Source: Cupriavidus sp. WGlv3 (GTDB taxonomy: Bacteria > Pseudomonadota > Gammaproteobacteria > Burkholderiales > Burkholderiaceae). Taken from it: a stretch of DNA of 64,000 nucleotides. Position 1 is the stretch's first letter, and each line of letters opens with the position of its first letter. Location: the NCBI RefSeq assembly GCF_023952475.1, contig NZ_JALHRX010000003.1:1-64000 (forward strand), in the 5' to 3' direction. This document shows positions 52,558-61,116 of this stretch, piece after piece. Made by a program: the position numbers and the translations under genes. Below the pieces are notes generated by a model. That model searched no databases, was not told where the DNA came from, and saw only the letters and a program-made list of their open reading frames with translations.

Positions 52558-52585
52558 AGCGGATAGCGGATAGCGGGTAGCGGAC
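52558..52585. repeat. Tandem heptamer repeat, four units
   Basis: AGCGGAT, AGCGGAT, AGCGGGT, AGCGGAC in direct tandem between the AI-2E family gene and hda. The unit length of seven is not a multiple of three, but the repeat is intergenic. Changes in copy number would alter the spacing in front of hda. Confidence 0.85.
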
Positions 52586-52599
52586 AGGGGCAGCAGCCG

Positions 52600-53673
52600 T
52601 TATTTTCGATAGAGATCGCTGGACAGGTAAACCCGCCGCAGCTGGCGCGCCCCCACCAGCAGCACGGCGCAGGTCGGCAGCGCCAGCAGCACGCCGAAGA
52701 AGCCGAACAACTGGCCGAAGGCGAGCAGCGCGAAGATCACCACCAGCGGGTGCAGGCCGATGCGCTCGCCCACCAGTCTTGGGGTCAGGTAGAAGCTCTC
52801 GATGAACTGGCCGAAGCCGTAGACCACCGCCACCGCGGCCAGCCCGTACCAGTTGCCGAACTGCAGCAGCGCGGCCAGGATCGCCATCACCAGTCCGACG
52901 CCGAAGCCAATATACGGGATAAACACCGCCAGCCCGGTGAAGACCCCGACCGGCACGCCGATATCGAAGCCGGCGATGGTCAGCCCGATCGAATAGATCG
53001 CCGCCAGGATCACCATCACCAGGATCTGGCCGCGCAGGTACTGCGACAGCAGCGCGTCGGTCTCGTTGGTCAGCTCGCGCACCTTGGGCACCCAGCGGCG
53101 CGGCACCACGCCCTCGATGCGGCGCATCACCATGTGCCAGTCCATCATCAGGTAGAACATGACGATCGGCACGATGAAGACGATGCCCGCCACCGCGATC
53201 AGCGCCGAACCCGACATCTTGACGTAGTTCAGCAGCACCACCAGCAGGTCTTCCGGGCTGGCGGCGAAGCGGTCCGACATCATGTTGCGCAGGCCGGGGA
53301 AGTCGAAGCGCACGCGCACGCCGAACTCGGCCAGCCGCGGCGACACCACCGAGTTGAGCTTTTTCAGCAGGATCGGCAACTGCTCGCGCACCTGCGGGAT
53401 CTCGCGCTGGAGCACCGCGATCAGCAGCAGCACCAGCATCACGCAGACCACCGTCAGCAGCAGGATCATCAGCGTCACGCCGATCGCGCGCGGCACGCGG
53501 CGCCGCTGCAGCCAGTCGACGCCGGGGTTCAGGATATAGGCGAAGATGAATGCGAACAGGAACGGGGTCAGCACCGGCGCCAGCGCGATGATGGCGGCGA
53601 ACAGCGCCACGGCCACGACGATCCACAGCAGGATGCGCTTGGCCTCTTGGTTCAACAGCGGGGCATTCATCAA
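52600..53673 (-). CDS. AI-2E transporter family (PerM/YdgG-like) membrane protein
   Basis: A 357-residue integral membrane protein with about eight helices. The family shows in FAFIFAYILNPGVDWLQRRRVPRAIG (two parts) and GLAVFIPYIGFGVGLVMAIL, with LVGERIGLHPLVVIFALLAFG near the end. Named members export AI-2 or act as antiporters, but function here is unknown. It is divergent from purM (188 bases), as is common in this group, and upstream of hda. Confidence 0.92.
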   Translation of the reverse strand: MMNAPLLNQEAKRILLWIVVAVALFAAIIALAPVLTPFLFAFIFAYILNPGVDWLQRRRVPRAIGVTLMILLLTVVCVMLVLLLIAVLQREIPQVREQLPILLKKLNSVVSPRLAEFGVRVRFDFPGLRNMMSDRFAASPEDLLVVLLNYVKMSGSALIAVAGIVFIVPIVMFYLMMDWHMVMRRIEGVVPRRWVPKVRELTNETDALLSQYLRGQILVMVILAAIYSIGLTIAGFDIGVPVGVFTGLAVFIPYIGFGVGLVMAILAALLQFGNWYGLAAVAVVYGFGQFIESFYLTPRLVGERIGLHPLVVIFALLAFGQLFGFFGVLLALPTCAVLLVGARQLRRVYLSSDLYRK

Positions 53674-53861
53674 GGGTTGCAGGAGGGCGGCAGCGCGGTT
53701 TGCGGCGCGATCTCGCCGGAAACTGGAAGCGGGGGGCCTCTATCCGTTAAAATTGCGATTCTACTGGACTCGCGCCCGCCTTCCGATGCCACGCGACGGA
53801 AGCGACGGTGGCCCGAGCGCCGAATTCCTCACTTTATTTCCTCCAGGACAAGCAGGTTCCC

Positions 53862-54914
53862 ATGAGCGCATCCCCGACCGACGGCCAGGCCGGCCTTTCC
53901 TACCGCGACGCCGGTGTTGACATCGATGCCGGCGACGCGCTGGTCGACCGCATCAAGCCGTTCGCCAAGCGCACCATGCGCGAGGGCGTGATGGCGGGCA
54001 TCGGCGGGTTCGGTGCGCTGTTCGAGCTGTCGAAGAAGTTCCAGGAGCCGGTGCTGGTGTCGGGCACCGATGGCGTAGGTACCAAGCTCAAGCTGGCGTT
54101 CCAGCTGAACCGCCATGACACCGTCGGCCAGGACCTGGTCGCCATGAGCGTCAACGATATCCTGGTGCAGGGCGCCGAGCCGCTGTTCTTCCTCGACTAC
54201 TTCGCCTGCGGCAAGCTCGACGTCGACACCGCCGCCACCGTGATCCAGGGCATCGCCCGCGGTTGCGAACTGGCCGGCTGCGCGCTGATCGGCGGCGAGA
54301 CCGCCGAAATGCCGAGCATGTACCCGGACGGCGAATACGACCTGGCCGGCTTCGCCGTCGGCGCGGTCGAGAAGAAGAAGATCATCGACGGCAGCACCAT
54401 CGCCCCGGGCGACGTGGTGCTGGGCCTGGCTTCGTCGGGCGCGCATTCCAACGGCTACTCGCTGGTGCGCAAGATCATTGAAGTAGCCAAGCCGGACCTG
54501 AACGCCGACTTCCACGGCCAGCGCCTGCAGGACGCGATCATGGCGCCGACGCGGATCTACGTGAAGCCGCTGCTGTCGCTGATCGAGACGCTTCCGGTCA
54601 AGGGCATGGCCCACATTACCGGCGGCGGCCTGACCGAGAACGTGCCGCGCGTGCTGGCGCAGGATGTCACCGCGGTGCTGCATCGCGACGCCTGGACGCT
54701 GCCGCCGCTGTTCCAGTGGCTGCAGGCACAGGGCCGCGTCGCCGACGACGAAATGCACCGTGTCTTCAACTGCGGCATCGGCATGGTCGTGATCGTGGCC
54801 AAGGAAGACGCCGAACGCGCCATCCGCCACCTGCAGGCCGCCGGCGAAGCCGTATGGCAGATCGGTGAGATCCGCGAGCGCGCCGAGGGCGAGGCCCAGA
54901 CCATCGTGATCTGA
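53862..54914 (+). CDS. purM: Phosphoribosylformylglycinamidine cyclo-ligase (AIR synthase)
   Basis: A 350-residue ATP-dependent enzyme of purine synthesis that closes the imidazole ring of AIR. Motifs: [21 protein letters not shown] (in parts), [35 protein letters not shown] and [12 protein letters not shown]. Length fits E. coli PurM (345). I chose the ATG at 53862. It is followed by a strong terminator. Confidence 0.97.
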   Translation: MSASPTDGQAGLSYRDAGVDIDAGDALVDRIKPFAKRTMREGVMAGIGGFGALFELSKKFQEPVLVSGTDGVGTKLKLAFQLNRHDTVGQDLVAMSVNDILVQGAEPLFFLDYFACGKLDVDTAATVIQGIARGCELAGCALIGGETAEMPSMYPDGEYDLAGFAVGAVEKKKIIDGSTIAPGDVVLGLASSGAHSNGYSLVRKIIEVAKPDLNADFHGQRLQDAIMAPTRIYVKPLLSLIETLPVKGMAHITGGGLTENVPRVLAQDVTAVLHRDAWTLPPLFQWLQAQGRVADDEMHRVFNCGIGMVVIVAKEDAERAIRHLQAAGEAVWQIGEIRERAEGEAQTIVI

Positions 54915-54941
54915 CGCGACCACAGCGTTCCCTAATAAAAA

Positions 54942-54976
54942 ACGGCGCATGCCTTCGGGCATGCGCCGTTTTTTTT
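54942..54976 (+). terminator. Intrinsic terminator after purM
   Basis: AACGGCGCAT (54942-54951) pairs with ATGCGCCGTT (54961-54970) around an inner CC-TTCG-GG cap with one bulged G, followed by a T-run to 54976. An A-run precedes the stem. Confidence 0.92.
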
Positions 54977-55050
54977 GTCCCTGCCGCCTGCTAGGTGTTT
55001 ACCCCATGCCAGTGGCGCCGAGGCAGGCCATTTTGCGAACCATGCCGCAT

Positions 55051-55088
55051 TAGTGCATTGCACCAAAATCCAGCATGCATATGCACTA
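55051..55088. promoter_or_regulatory. Clustered palindromes upstream of the hydantoinase operon, including an NtrC-like site
   Basis: TAGTGCAT (55051-55058) and ATGCACTA (55081-55088) are perfect inverted repeats 22 bases apart. Inside, TGCACCAAAATCCAGCA (55059-55075) matches the NtrC pattern TGCACY-n5-GGTGCA at nine of twelve positions when read on the other strand (one half perfect). A nitrogen-controlled enhancer would suit this operon, but the second half is weak. Confidence 0.35.
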
Positions 55089-55113
55089 TCTCTGACAAAC
55101 AATATTTCGCTTG

Positions 55114-55125
55114 ATTGTATGGCGG
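55114..55125 (+). promoter_or_regulatory. 12-mer shared with the gntR upstream region, copy 1
   Basis: ATTGTATGGCGG occurs here, about 120 bases before the MHS transporter, and again on the same strand at 61061-61072 upstream of the gntR gene. It is a candidate operator for the cluster's own GntR regulator. Confidence 0.5.
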
Positions 55126-55152
55126 GTTATGGCCTAATGTACTGAGCAAAGG

Positions 55153-55172
55153 CGAGGCACATGCATGCCTCG
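55153..55172. promoter_or_regulatory. 20-base palindrome before the MHS transporter
   Basis: CGAGGCA (55153-55159) and TGCCTCG (55166-55172) are perfect inverted arms around a 6-base spacer, 73 bases before the transporter start. It could be an operator or a leader hairpin. Confidence 0.45.
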
Positions 55173-55244
55173 TCGGAGACAACCCGGCGCGCAGCCAGCG
55201 AACGGCGCGCACCGGACCGGCCAGGGACCATTGGAGGATCCACC

Positions 55245-56576
55245 ATGCAAGCAGTCAGCCTCGACACAGCCGGCAAGAGCGGCGCGTCGGCCCAGAAGCA
55301 ATCCGTCGCGCGCGTAGCCGGGGCCAGCCTGGCCGGCACCACGCTCGAGTTCTACGACCACTTCATCTACGGATCGGCCGCCGCGCTGGTCTTCCCCAAG
55401 CTGTTCTTCCCGCAGAGCGATCCGCTGACCGCGACGCTGCTGTCCTTTGCCAGCTACGGCGTGGCGTTCGTGGCGCGGCCGCTGGGGGCGGCGATCTTCG
55501 GCCACTTCGGCGACAAGATGGGCCGCAAGTCGATCCTGATCATCACGCTGCTGATGATGGGCCTGGCCACCTTCGGCATCGGCCTGTTGCCGACCTATGC
55601 CGCGGCGGGCGCGCTGGCGCCGCTGCTGCTGGTGCTGCTGCGCGTGGTGCAGGGCCTGGCGCTGGGCGGCGAGTGGGGCGGGGCGGCGATCATGGTCAAT
55701 GAGCTCGATCCCGAAGGGAAACGGCGCGGCATGCTCGGCAGCCTGGTGCAGCTGGCGGCGCCGATCGGCCTGCTGCTGGCCAACGGCATCTTCGCGCTGG
55801 TGACCTGGCAGGTATCGGAAGAAGCCTTCCTCAGCTGGGGTTGGCGCGTGCCGTTCCTGCTGTCGGCGCTGCTGGTCGGGGTCGGGCTCTATATCCGCGC
55901 CAACGTGCGCGAATCCGGCATGTTCGAGAAGCTGGAGGAATCGCACGCCGAAGCGCGCGCGCCGATCATGGAAGTGCTGCGCAACTACAAGAAGCAGCTG
56001 CTGATTGCGTTCGGCGCACGGCTGGGCGGCGACATTGCCTTCTACGTGTTCACGCTGTTCCTGCTGTACTTCGTGCCGACCAAGCTGGGCCTGCCCAAGA
56101 GCATCGCGCTCAATGCGGTGCTGCTCGGTGCGCTGGCGCAGATCCTGTTCATCCCGATCGCCGGCCTGCTGGCGGACCGCATCGGCCGTCGCCCGGTGCT
56201 GATGATCGGCGGCATCGGCGGCGCGGTGTGGGCGTTCGTGTTCTTCGCCATGGTCAAGACCGGCAGCCCGGCGCTGATCATGCTGGCCTCGTTCGTCGGC
56301 ATGGTGCTGGTGTCGTTCATGTTCTCGCCGCTGGCGTCGTTCCTGCCGGAACTGTTCGCGACCCGGGTGCGCGTGACCGGCGCCTCGCTGGGCTTCCAGT
56401 TCGCCGGCGTGTTCGGCGGCGCGCTGGCCCCGCTGATCGCCGTGGGCCTGCTCGACCGCTTCGGCAACACCATGCCGGTGGCGCTCTACCTGGCGGCGGT
56501 GTGCGCGCTGATCGCGGTGGCAGCGTTCGCGGCGCGTGAAACCGCGCGCATGCACCTGTCCGACGCCGACCGCTGA
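55245..56576 (+). CDS. MFS transporter, metabolite:H+ symporter (MHS) family
   Basis: A 443-residue, twelve-helix symporter. The N-terminal GTTLEFYDHFIYGSAAALVF, the loop 2-3 motif GHFGDKMGRKSILI and RVVQGLALGGEWGGAAIM are MHS hallmarks; loop 8-9 has LADRIGRRPVLM. A ribosome site GGAGGA (55233-55238) sets the ATG at 55245. It leads the hydantoinase cluster (gap 40 bases), so it probably imports the cyclic ureide/imide or a related acid. The cargo is unknown. Confidence 0.93.
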   Translation: MQAVSLDTAGKSGASAQKQSVARVAGASLAGTTLEFYDHFIYGSAAALVFPKLFFPQSDPLTATLLSFASYGVAFVARPLGAAIFGHFGDKMGRKSILIITLLMMGLATFGIGLLPTYAAAGALAPLLLVLLRVVQGLALGGEWGGAAIMVNELDPEGKRRGMLGSLVQLAAPIGLLLANGIFALVTWQVSEEAFLSWGWRVPFLLSALLVGVGLYIRANVRESGMFEKLEESHAEARAPIMEVLRNYKKQLLIAFGARLGGDIAFYVFTLFLLYFVPTKLGLPKSIALNAVLLGALAQILFIPIAGLLADRIGRRPVLMIGGIGGAVWAFVFFAMVKTGSPALIMLASFVGMVLVSFMFSPLASFLPELFATRVRVTGASLGFQFAGVFGGALAPLIAVGLLDRFGNTMPVALYLAAVCALIAVAAFAARETARMHLSDADR

Positions 56577-56616
56577 AACGCGGCCGCTCTCCTTGTCCTC
56601 ACAACAAAACCGTACC

Positions 56617-58053
56617 GTGAAACAGTTCGACCTCATCATCCGCAACGGCACCGTGGTGACTGCCAGCGACACCATGCAATGCGATATCGGCATCGCCGGC
56701 GGCCGCATCATGCAGCTGGGCCTTGACCTGGGCGAGGCCGCGCAGGTCATCGACGCCGGTGGCAAGCTGGTGCTGCCGGGCGGCGTCGATGCGCACTGCC
56801 ACCTGGACCAGCCGATGCCGGACGGCCTGCGCATGGCGGACGACTTCCGCACCGGCTCGGTCTCGGCGGCGTGCGGCGGCACCACCACCGTGATCCCGTT
56901 CGCCGCGCAGGAGAAGGGCCATTCGCTGCGCGCCGCGGTGGCCGACTACCATCGCCGCGCCGGCGGCAAGTCGGTGGTCGACTACGCCTTCCACCTGATC
57001 GTGGCCGACCCGACCGAGGCGGTGCTGAACGACGAGTTGCCGGGCCTGATCCGCGAAGGCTATTCGTCGTTCAAGGTCTACATGACCTACGACGACCTCA
57101 AGCTGAACGACCGCGAGATCCTCGAGGTGCTGTCGGTGGCGCGCCAGGAAGGCGCGCTGGTGATGGTGCATGCCGAGAACTCGGACTGCATCGCCTGGCT
57201 GACCGACAAGCTCGAGGCGGCCGGCAATACCGCGCCGAAGTTCCATGCGCTGGCGCGGCCGATGGCGATCGAGCGCGAGGCCACGCACCGCGCCATCACC
57301 TTTTCGGAGCTGGTCGACGTGCCGATCCTGATCGTCCATGTCTCGGGCAAGGAAGCGGTCGAGCAGATTCGCTGGGCGCGCAACCGCGGCATGAAGATCT
57401 TTGCCGAGACCTGCCCGCAGTACCTGTTCCTGACCGCCGAAGACCTCGACCAGCCCGGCTACCACGGCGCCAAGTGCGTGTGCAGCCCGCCGCCGCGCGA
57501 CCGCAGCAACCAGCAGGTGATCTGGGACGGCCTGGCCGACGGCCTCTTCACCATCTTCTCGTCCGACCATGCACCGTTCCGCTACGAAGACGCGCAGGGC
57601 AAGAAGCCCGGCGGCCAGGAAGTCCCGTTCCAGTACATCCCCAACGGCATCCCCGGACTCGAGACGCGGCTGCCGCTGCTGTTCTCGGCAGGCGTGGTGG
57701 GCGGCCGCATCTCGGTCAACCAGTTCGTCGCGCTGACCTCGACCAACCCGGCCAAGCTCTATGGCCTGCATCCGCGCAAGGGCACCATCGCCATCGGCGC
57801 CGATGCCGACCTGGCGATCTGGGACCCGCAGCGCGAAGTGACGATCCGCAATACCGAATTGCACCATGCCGTCGACTACACCCCGTACGAGGGCCTGCGC
57901 GTGACCGGCTGGCCGGTGACCACGCTGGTGCGCGGCAAGGTGGTGGCGCACGAGGGCGAGGTCATGGCCGAGGCCGGCCACGGCGAGTTCCTGCCGTGCG
58001 GCCTGCCCGAAATGGCGCGGCCGCGCTACCGCACCTCGGGCGGCAGCCTGTAA
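56617..58053 (+). CDS. hydA: D-hydantoinase/dihydropyrimidinase
   Basis: A 478-residue cyclic amidohydrolase that opens hydantoin or dihydropyrimidine rings to N-carbamoyl acids. Metal ligands are visible in GGVDAHCHLDQP, the carbamylated lysine in SSFKVYMTYDD, histidines in MVHAENSD and VHVSGKEA, and the aspartate in FSSDHAPF. The end LHPRKGTIAIGADADLAIWDP is typical. I chose the GTG at 56617; a TTG at 56593 would add eight residues. Substrate (hydantoin, dihydrouracil or another imide) cannot be fixed, but the racemase-like and amidase neighbours favour a hydantoin-like ring over pyrimidines. Confidence 0.93.
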   Translation: MKQFDLIIRNGTVVTASDTMQCDIGIAGGRIMQLGLDLGEAAQVIDAGGKLVLPGGVDAHCHLDQPMPDGLRMADDFRTGSVSAACGGTTTVIPFAAQEKGHSLRAAVADYHRRAGGKSVVDYAFHLIVADPTEAVLNDELPGLIREGYSSFKVYMTYDDLKLNDREILEVLSVARQEGALVMVHAENSDCIAWLTDKLEAAGNTAPKFHALARPMAIEREATHRAITFSELVDVPILIVHVSGKEAVEQIRWARNRGMKIFAETCPQYLFLTAEDLDQPGYHGAKCVCSPPPRDRSNQQVIWDGLADGLFTIFSSDHAPFRYEDAQGKKPGGQEVPFQYIPNGIPGLETRLPLLFSAGVVGGRISVNQFVALTSTNPAKLYGLHPRKGTIAIGADADLAIWDPQREVTIRNTELHHAVDYTPYEGLRVTGWPVTTLVRGKVVAHEGEVMAEAGHGEFLPCGLPEMARPRYRTSGGSL

Positions 58054-58095
58054 GCGCCGCCTTGCGCGATCGATACTTTGACCGACACTGTAGAC

Positions 58096-59487
58096 ATGGA
58101 ACTGACCAACCGCCTGGATGCCGCCACCATCGCGGCCCGCGTCGCCGCCGGGCGCCTCGACCCCGCTGAGGTAACGGCGGCCTTCCAGGCGCGCATCGCG
58201 GCGCGCAACGACCAGCTCAACGCCGTCTTCGAACAACGCCAGGAGCTGGTCGATGCCGACCTGGCGCAACTGCGCGCGCGCCTGGCGCAGGGCGAGCGCC
58301 CGCTGCTGGCGGGGGTGCCGGTGATCGTCAAGGACGTGATCTGGAGCCAGGGCCGGCGCGTGACGCAGGGCTCGCAGCTGTACCGTGATTTCATCGCGCC
58401 CGCCGACGCGATCGCGGTCGAACGGCTGCGCCGCGCCGGCGCGATCGTGCTCGGCATGGGCAACACCTCGGAGTTCGCCTGCAAGGGGCTGACCACCAAC
58501 AAGGTCTATGGCCTGACGCGCCATCCGCTCGATGCCACGCTGACCGCGGGCGGCTCGTCGGGCGGCTGCGCGGTAGCGGTGGCGGCCGGCATGGCGCCGC
58601 TGGCGCTGGGCACCGATGGCGGCGGCTCCAGCCGGCGTCCGCCCGCGCATGCCGGCGTGGTCGGCTTCAAGCCCTCCTACGGCGCGATTCCGGATTCGGT
58701 CGGCTTCGCCCATGCCTTCAACGGCATCCAGGTGATTGCGCCGATCACCCGCACCGTCGCCGATGCCGAGCTGATGTTCGAGGCGCTGGCCGGCGCCGAT
58801 CCGCGCGACCCCGACACGCTGGGCTTTGCGCTGGCCGCGGCGTGGCCGCTGCATACGCTGAAGATCGCGGTCAGCCCGCGCCTGGGGCTCGACACGCCGG
58901 TCGACGACGATGTCGCCCAGGCCTTCGACCAGGCCGTGGCCCGCCTGCAGGCCGCGGGGCTGAGCATCGAACGCGCCGACCCGGCGTGGCCGCAGGGCGC
59001 CGACGAGGCCGCGCTGATGCCGCTGCAGCATGTCGGCCTGGCCAACCTCTATGGCGACGCCTGGCGCCGCGAGCCGGAGGTGTTCGACGCCGACGTCGCG
59101 CGCCAGATCGAGCGCGGCCTGGCGTGGACCGGCGCCGAGGTGGCGCGCGCGCGCGAGGCCAGCCGCCAGATCGCGCTGGCCGTGGCCGGCTTCTTTACCC
59201 GCTATGACCTGCTGCTGTGTCCCACCACACCGTGCGTGGCCTGGCGCAACGACCGGTTGGGGCCGGAGCGTATCGGCGGCGTCGCGGTCGAGCCGCGCGC
59301 CCACGCCGTGTTCACCCCCTTCTTCAACCATGCACTGGCGCCGGCGATCTCGGTGCCTTGCGGCAGCGGCCGCGACGGCCTGCCGGTGGGCCTGCAGATC
59401 GCCGGCCCGCGCGGTGCCGACCGCGACGTGCTCGCCGCCGCCCGGCTGGCTGAAAGCCTGCTGGCGTCCCTAGTCAACCCTGCCTGA
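58096..59487 (+). CDS. Amidase signature family hydrolase
   Basis: A 463-residue amidase. The Ser-cisSer-Lys triad can be placed at Lys79 (VIVKDVI), Ser154 (TAGGSSGG) and Ser178 (GTDGGGSS). It would cleave a linear amide or carbamoyl product. It lies 42 bases after the hydantoinase and 8 before the racemase-like gene, so it probably acts on the ring-opened product, in place of the usual metal-dependent carbamoylase HyuC. I chose the ATG at 58096; a TTG at 58078 is the alternative. No signal peptide. Confidence 0.9.
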   Translation: MELTNRLDAATIAARVAAGRLDPAEVTAAFQARIAARNDQLNAVFEQRQELVDADLAQLRARLAQGERPLLAGVPVIVKDVIWSQGRRVTQGSQLYRDFIAPADAIAVERLRRAGAIVLGMGNTSEFACKGLTTNKVYGLTRHPLDATLTAGGSSGGCAVAVAAGMAPLALGTDGGGSSRRPPAHAGVVGFKPSYGAIPDSVGFAHAFNGIQVIAPITRTVADAELMFEALAGADPRDPDTLGFALAAAWPLHTLKIAVSPRLGLDTPVDDDVAQAFDQAVARLQAAGLSIERADPAWPQGADEAALMPLQHVGLANLYGDAWRREPEVFDADVARQIERGLAWTGAEVARAREASRQIALAVAGFFTRYDLLLCPTTPCVAWRNDRLGPERIGGVAVEPRAHAVFTPFFNHALAPAISVPCGSGRDGLPVGLQIAGPRGADRDVLAAARLAESLLASLVNPA

Positions 59488-59495
59488 TCCCTGAC

Positions 59496-60239
59496 ATGCG
59501 AATCCTTGTCCTGAATCCCAACACCAGCGAAGGCATCACCGCGCGCCTGATGGCCGCGGCCACCGAAGCCGCCGCGCCCGGCACCGAGCTGGTGCCGCTG
59601 ACCGCCAGCCGCGGCGTGCCGTATATCGCCACCCGCGCCGAGGCGCAGATCGGCGGTGCGATCGCGCTGGAAATGCTGGCCGAGCACCACGGCCAGTTCG
59701 ATGCGGCGGTCATTGCCGCCTTCGGCGATCCCGGCCTGATGGGCGCGCGCGAGCTGTTCGACCTGCCGGTGGTGGGCATGGCCGAGGCCGCGATGCTGTC
59801 GGCGTGCATGCTGGGGCGGCGCTTTGCCATCGTCACCTTCGCGCGGGCGCTGGGGCCGTGGTACGAGGAATGCGTCGACATGCACGGCCTGCGTGGCCGG
59901 CTGGCCGGGATCCGCATGCTCGACGGCAGCTTTGCCTCGGTATCGGATGTGCAGGAAGAGAAGGAGGCCGTGCTGGTGGAACTGGCCAACCGCGCGGTGG
60001 TGGAGGACGAGGCCGACGTGGTGATCCTGGCCGGTGCGCCGCTGGCCGGCCTGGCGGCGCGCGTGCGCGACCGCATTGCGGTGCCGGTGGTCGACCAGAT
60101 GGCTGCCGCCGTCAAGCAGGCCGAGGCGCTGGTCGCGCTGCAGCCGCGCAAGGCCACCGCGGGCACCTTCCGCCGCCCCGATGCCAAGCCCACGCTGGGT
60201 TTGCCGGCGGCGCTGGCGGCGCGCATCGAGCACCGCTAA
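59496..60239 (+). CDS. Aspartate/glutamate/hydantoin racemase superfamily protein lacking the catalytic cysteines
   Basis: A 247-residue protein clearly of the hydantoin racemase group: ILVLNPNTSEGITARL at the N-terminus, FGDPGLMGARELFDLPVVGMAEA and LGRRFAIVTF. Known hydantoin racemases use two cysteines near residues 76 and 181, in contexts like ACFGDPG and LGCAG. Here the corresponding residues are Ala75 (IAAFGDPG) and Gly180 (LAGAPLAG). Cysteines at 104 and 126 are elsewhere. It is therefore unlikely to be a standard two-base racemase; it may be a decarboxylase-, isomerase- or hydrolase-like member. It is 8 bases after the amidase gene and convergent with gntR. Confidence 0.88.
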   Translation: MRILVLNPNTSEGITARLMAAATEAAAPGTELVPLTASRGVPYIATRAEAQIGGAIALEMLAEHHGQFDAAVIAAFGDPGLMGARELFDLPVVGMAEAAMLSACMLGRRFAIVTFARALGPWYEECVDMHGLRGRLAGIRMLDGSFASVSDVQEEKEAVLVELANRAVVEDEADVVILAGAPLAGLAARVRDRIAVPVVDQMAAAVKQAEALVALQPRKATAGTFRRPDAKPTLGLPAALAARIEHR

Positions 60240-60276
60240 GCCGCGCCGCGGCTTGCCTTCAAGGTAACGCCGCGGC

Positions 60277-61020
60277 TCAGACCGCGGCGAACACCGCTTC
60301 CAGGTCGACCTTTTCTTCGGCGGGCAACTCCAGGCGCAGCGTGCTTTCGACGTGGCCGAGGTGCTCGCTCATCAGCCGCGCGGCGCGTTCGCCGTCGCCG
60401 GCTTCCAGCGCATCGACGATATCGTCGTGCTCGTGGTGCGGGCACGACGGCACGCCCGGCGCGTCATACAGCGCGATGATCAGGCAGGTCAGCGAGCACA
60501 GTTCGCGCATGTACTTGCCCAGGTACTGGTTGCCGGTCATTTCCGCGAGCTTGCAGTGGAACTCGCCCGACAGCCGGATGATGGCGCGGCGGTCGTTGCT
60601 GTCGCGCGCCTGCGCTTCCTGGCGCGTGGTTTCGCGCAGCGCGCGCACGCCTTTCGCACTGATCGCACCGGCCAGGTCGCGCACCAGCGCCGGTTCCAGC
60701 AGGTGGCGCGAATGCAGCACCTGGCGCGCTTCGGCCACGCTCGGGCTGGAAACGAAAGTGCCGCGGTTGGGATGGACGGTCAGCACGCCCTCGTGCGCCA
60801 GCTTGGCGAAGGCCAGCCGCACCTTGGTGCGGCTGACCCCGAACACGCCGCCCAGTTTTTCCTCGACCAGCTTGGTGCCAGGCGGCAGGCGGTGCTCCCA
60901 GATCGCGGTCAGGATGCGGTCGGCGATTTCCTCGACCGATGCGCCGCGCGCGCCGTCCGCGTCGGTCTCAGGGAGTCCGTCGACGGGGCTGGCGGGCGGT
61001 TCGGCTTTGGTGCGTGGCAT
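60277..61020 (-). CDS. GntR family (FadR/FCD type) transcriptional regulator
   Basis: A 247-residue regulator. The winged helix reads LPPGTKLVEEKLGGVFGVSRTKVR and LTVHPNRGTFVSSPS; the helical FCD ligand domain carries LSGEFHCKLAEMTGN and DAPGVPSCPHHEHDDIVDALEAGD, with metal-ligand histidines. I chose the ATG at 61020. It is convergent with the racemase-like gene and is the obvious regulator of the cluster; the 12-mer at 61061-61072 in its own upstream region recurs before the transporter. Confidence 0.92.
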   Translation of the reverse strand: MPRTKAEPPASPVDGLPETDADGARGASVEEIADRILTAIWEHRLPPGTKLVEEKLGGVFGVSRTKVRLAFAKLAHEGVLTVHPNRGTFVSSPSVAEARQVLHSRHLLEPALVRDLAGAISAKGVRALRETTRQEAQARDSNDRRAIIRLSGEFHCKLAEMTGNQYLGKYMRELCSLTCLIIALYDAPGVPSCPHHEHDDIVDALEAGDGERAARLMSEHLGHVESTLRLELPAEEKVDLEAVFAAV

Positions 61021-61060
61021 GGCGGTTGGCGCGGTCCGAAAAAAGACAGTTGATACTGCC

Positions 61061-61072
61061 ATTGTATGGCGG
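61061..61072 (+). promoter_or_regulatory. 12-mer shared with the MHS promoter region, copy 2
   Basis: ATTGTATGGCGG, identical to 55114-55125, lies 40 bases upstream of the gntR start. It also forms part of ATAC-n7-GTAT (61053-61067), an imperfect dyad of the type seen in GntR operators. Confidence 0.5.
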
Positions 61073-61116
61073 TTCGGCATCAAGTGTATAACACCGGCGG
61101 TGGACCGGTTGCCGTC

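Noticed and set aside
53808..53861. An extended start for purM 18 codons upstream
   Set aside because: PurM homology and length fit the ATG at 53862; the upstream part is compositional.
55156..55168. Sigma-54-like GGCAC...GC before the MHS transporter
   Set aside because: Only 9 bases separate GG and GC where 10 are needed, and the match is part of a palindrome.
56599..59331. A 910-codon open frame antisense to the hydantoinase and amidase genes
   Set aside because: Opposite two genes with intact catalytic motifs; composition is that of a shadow frame.
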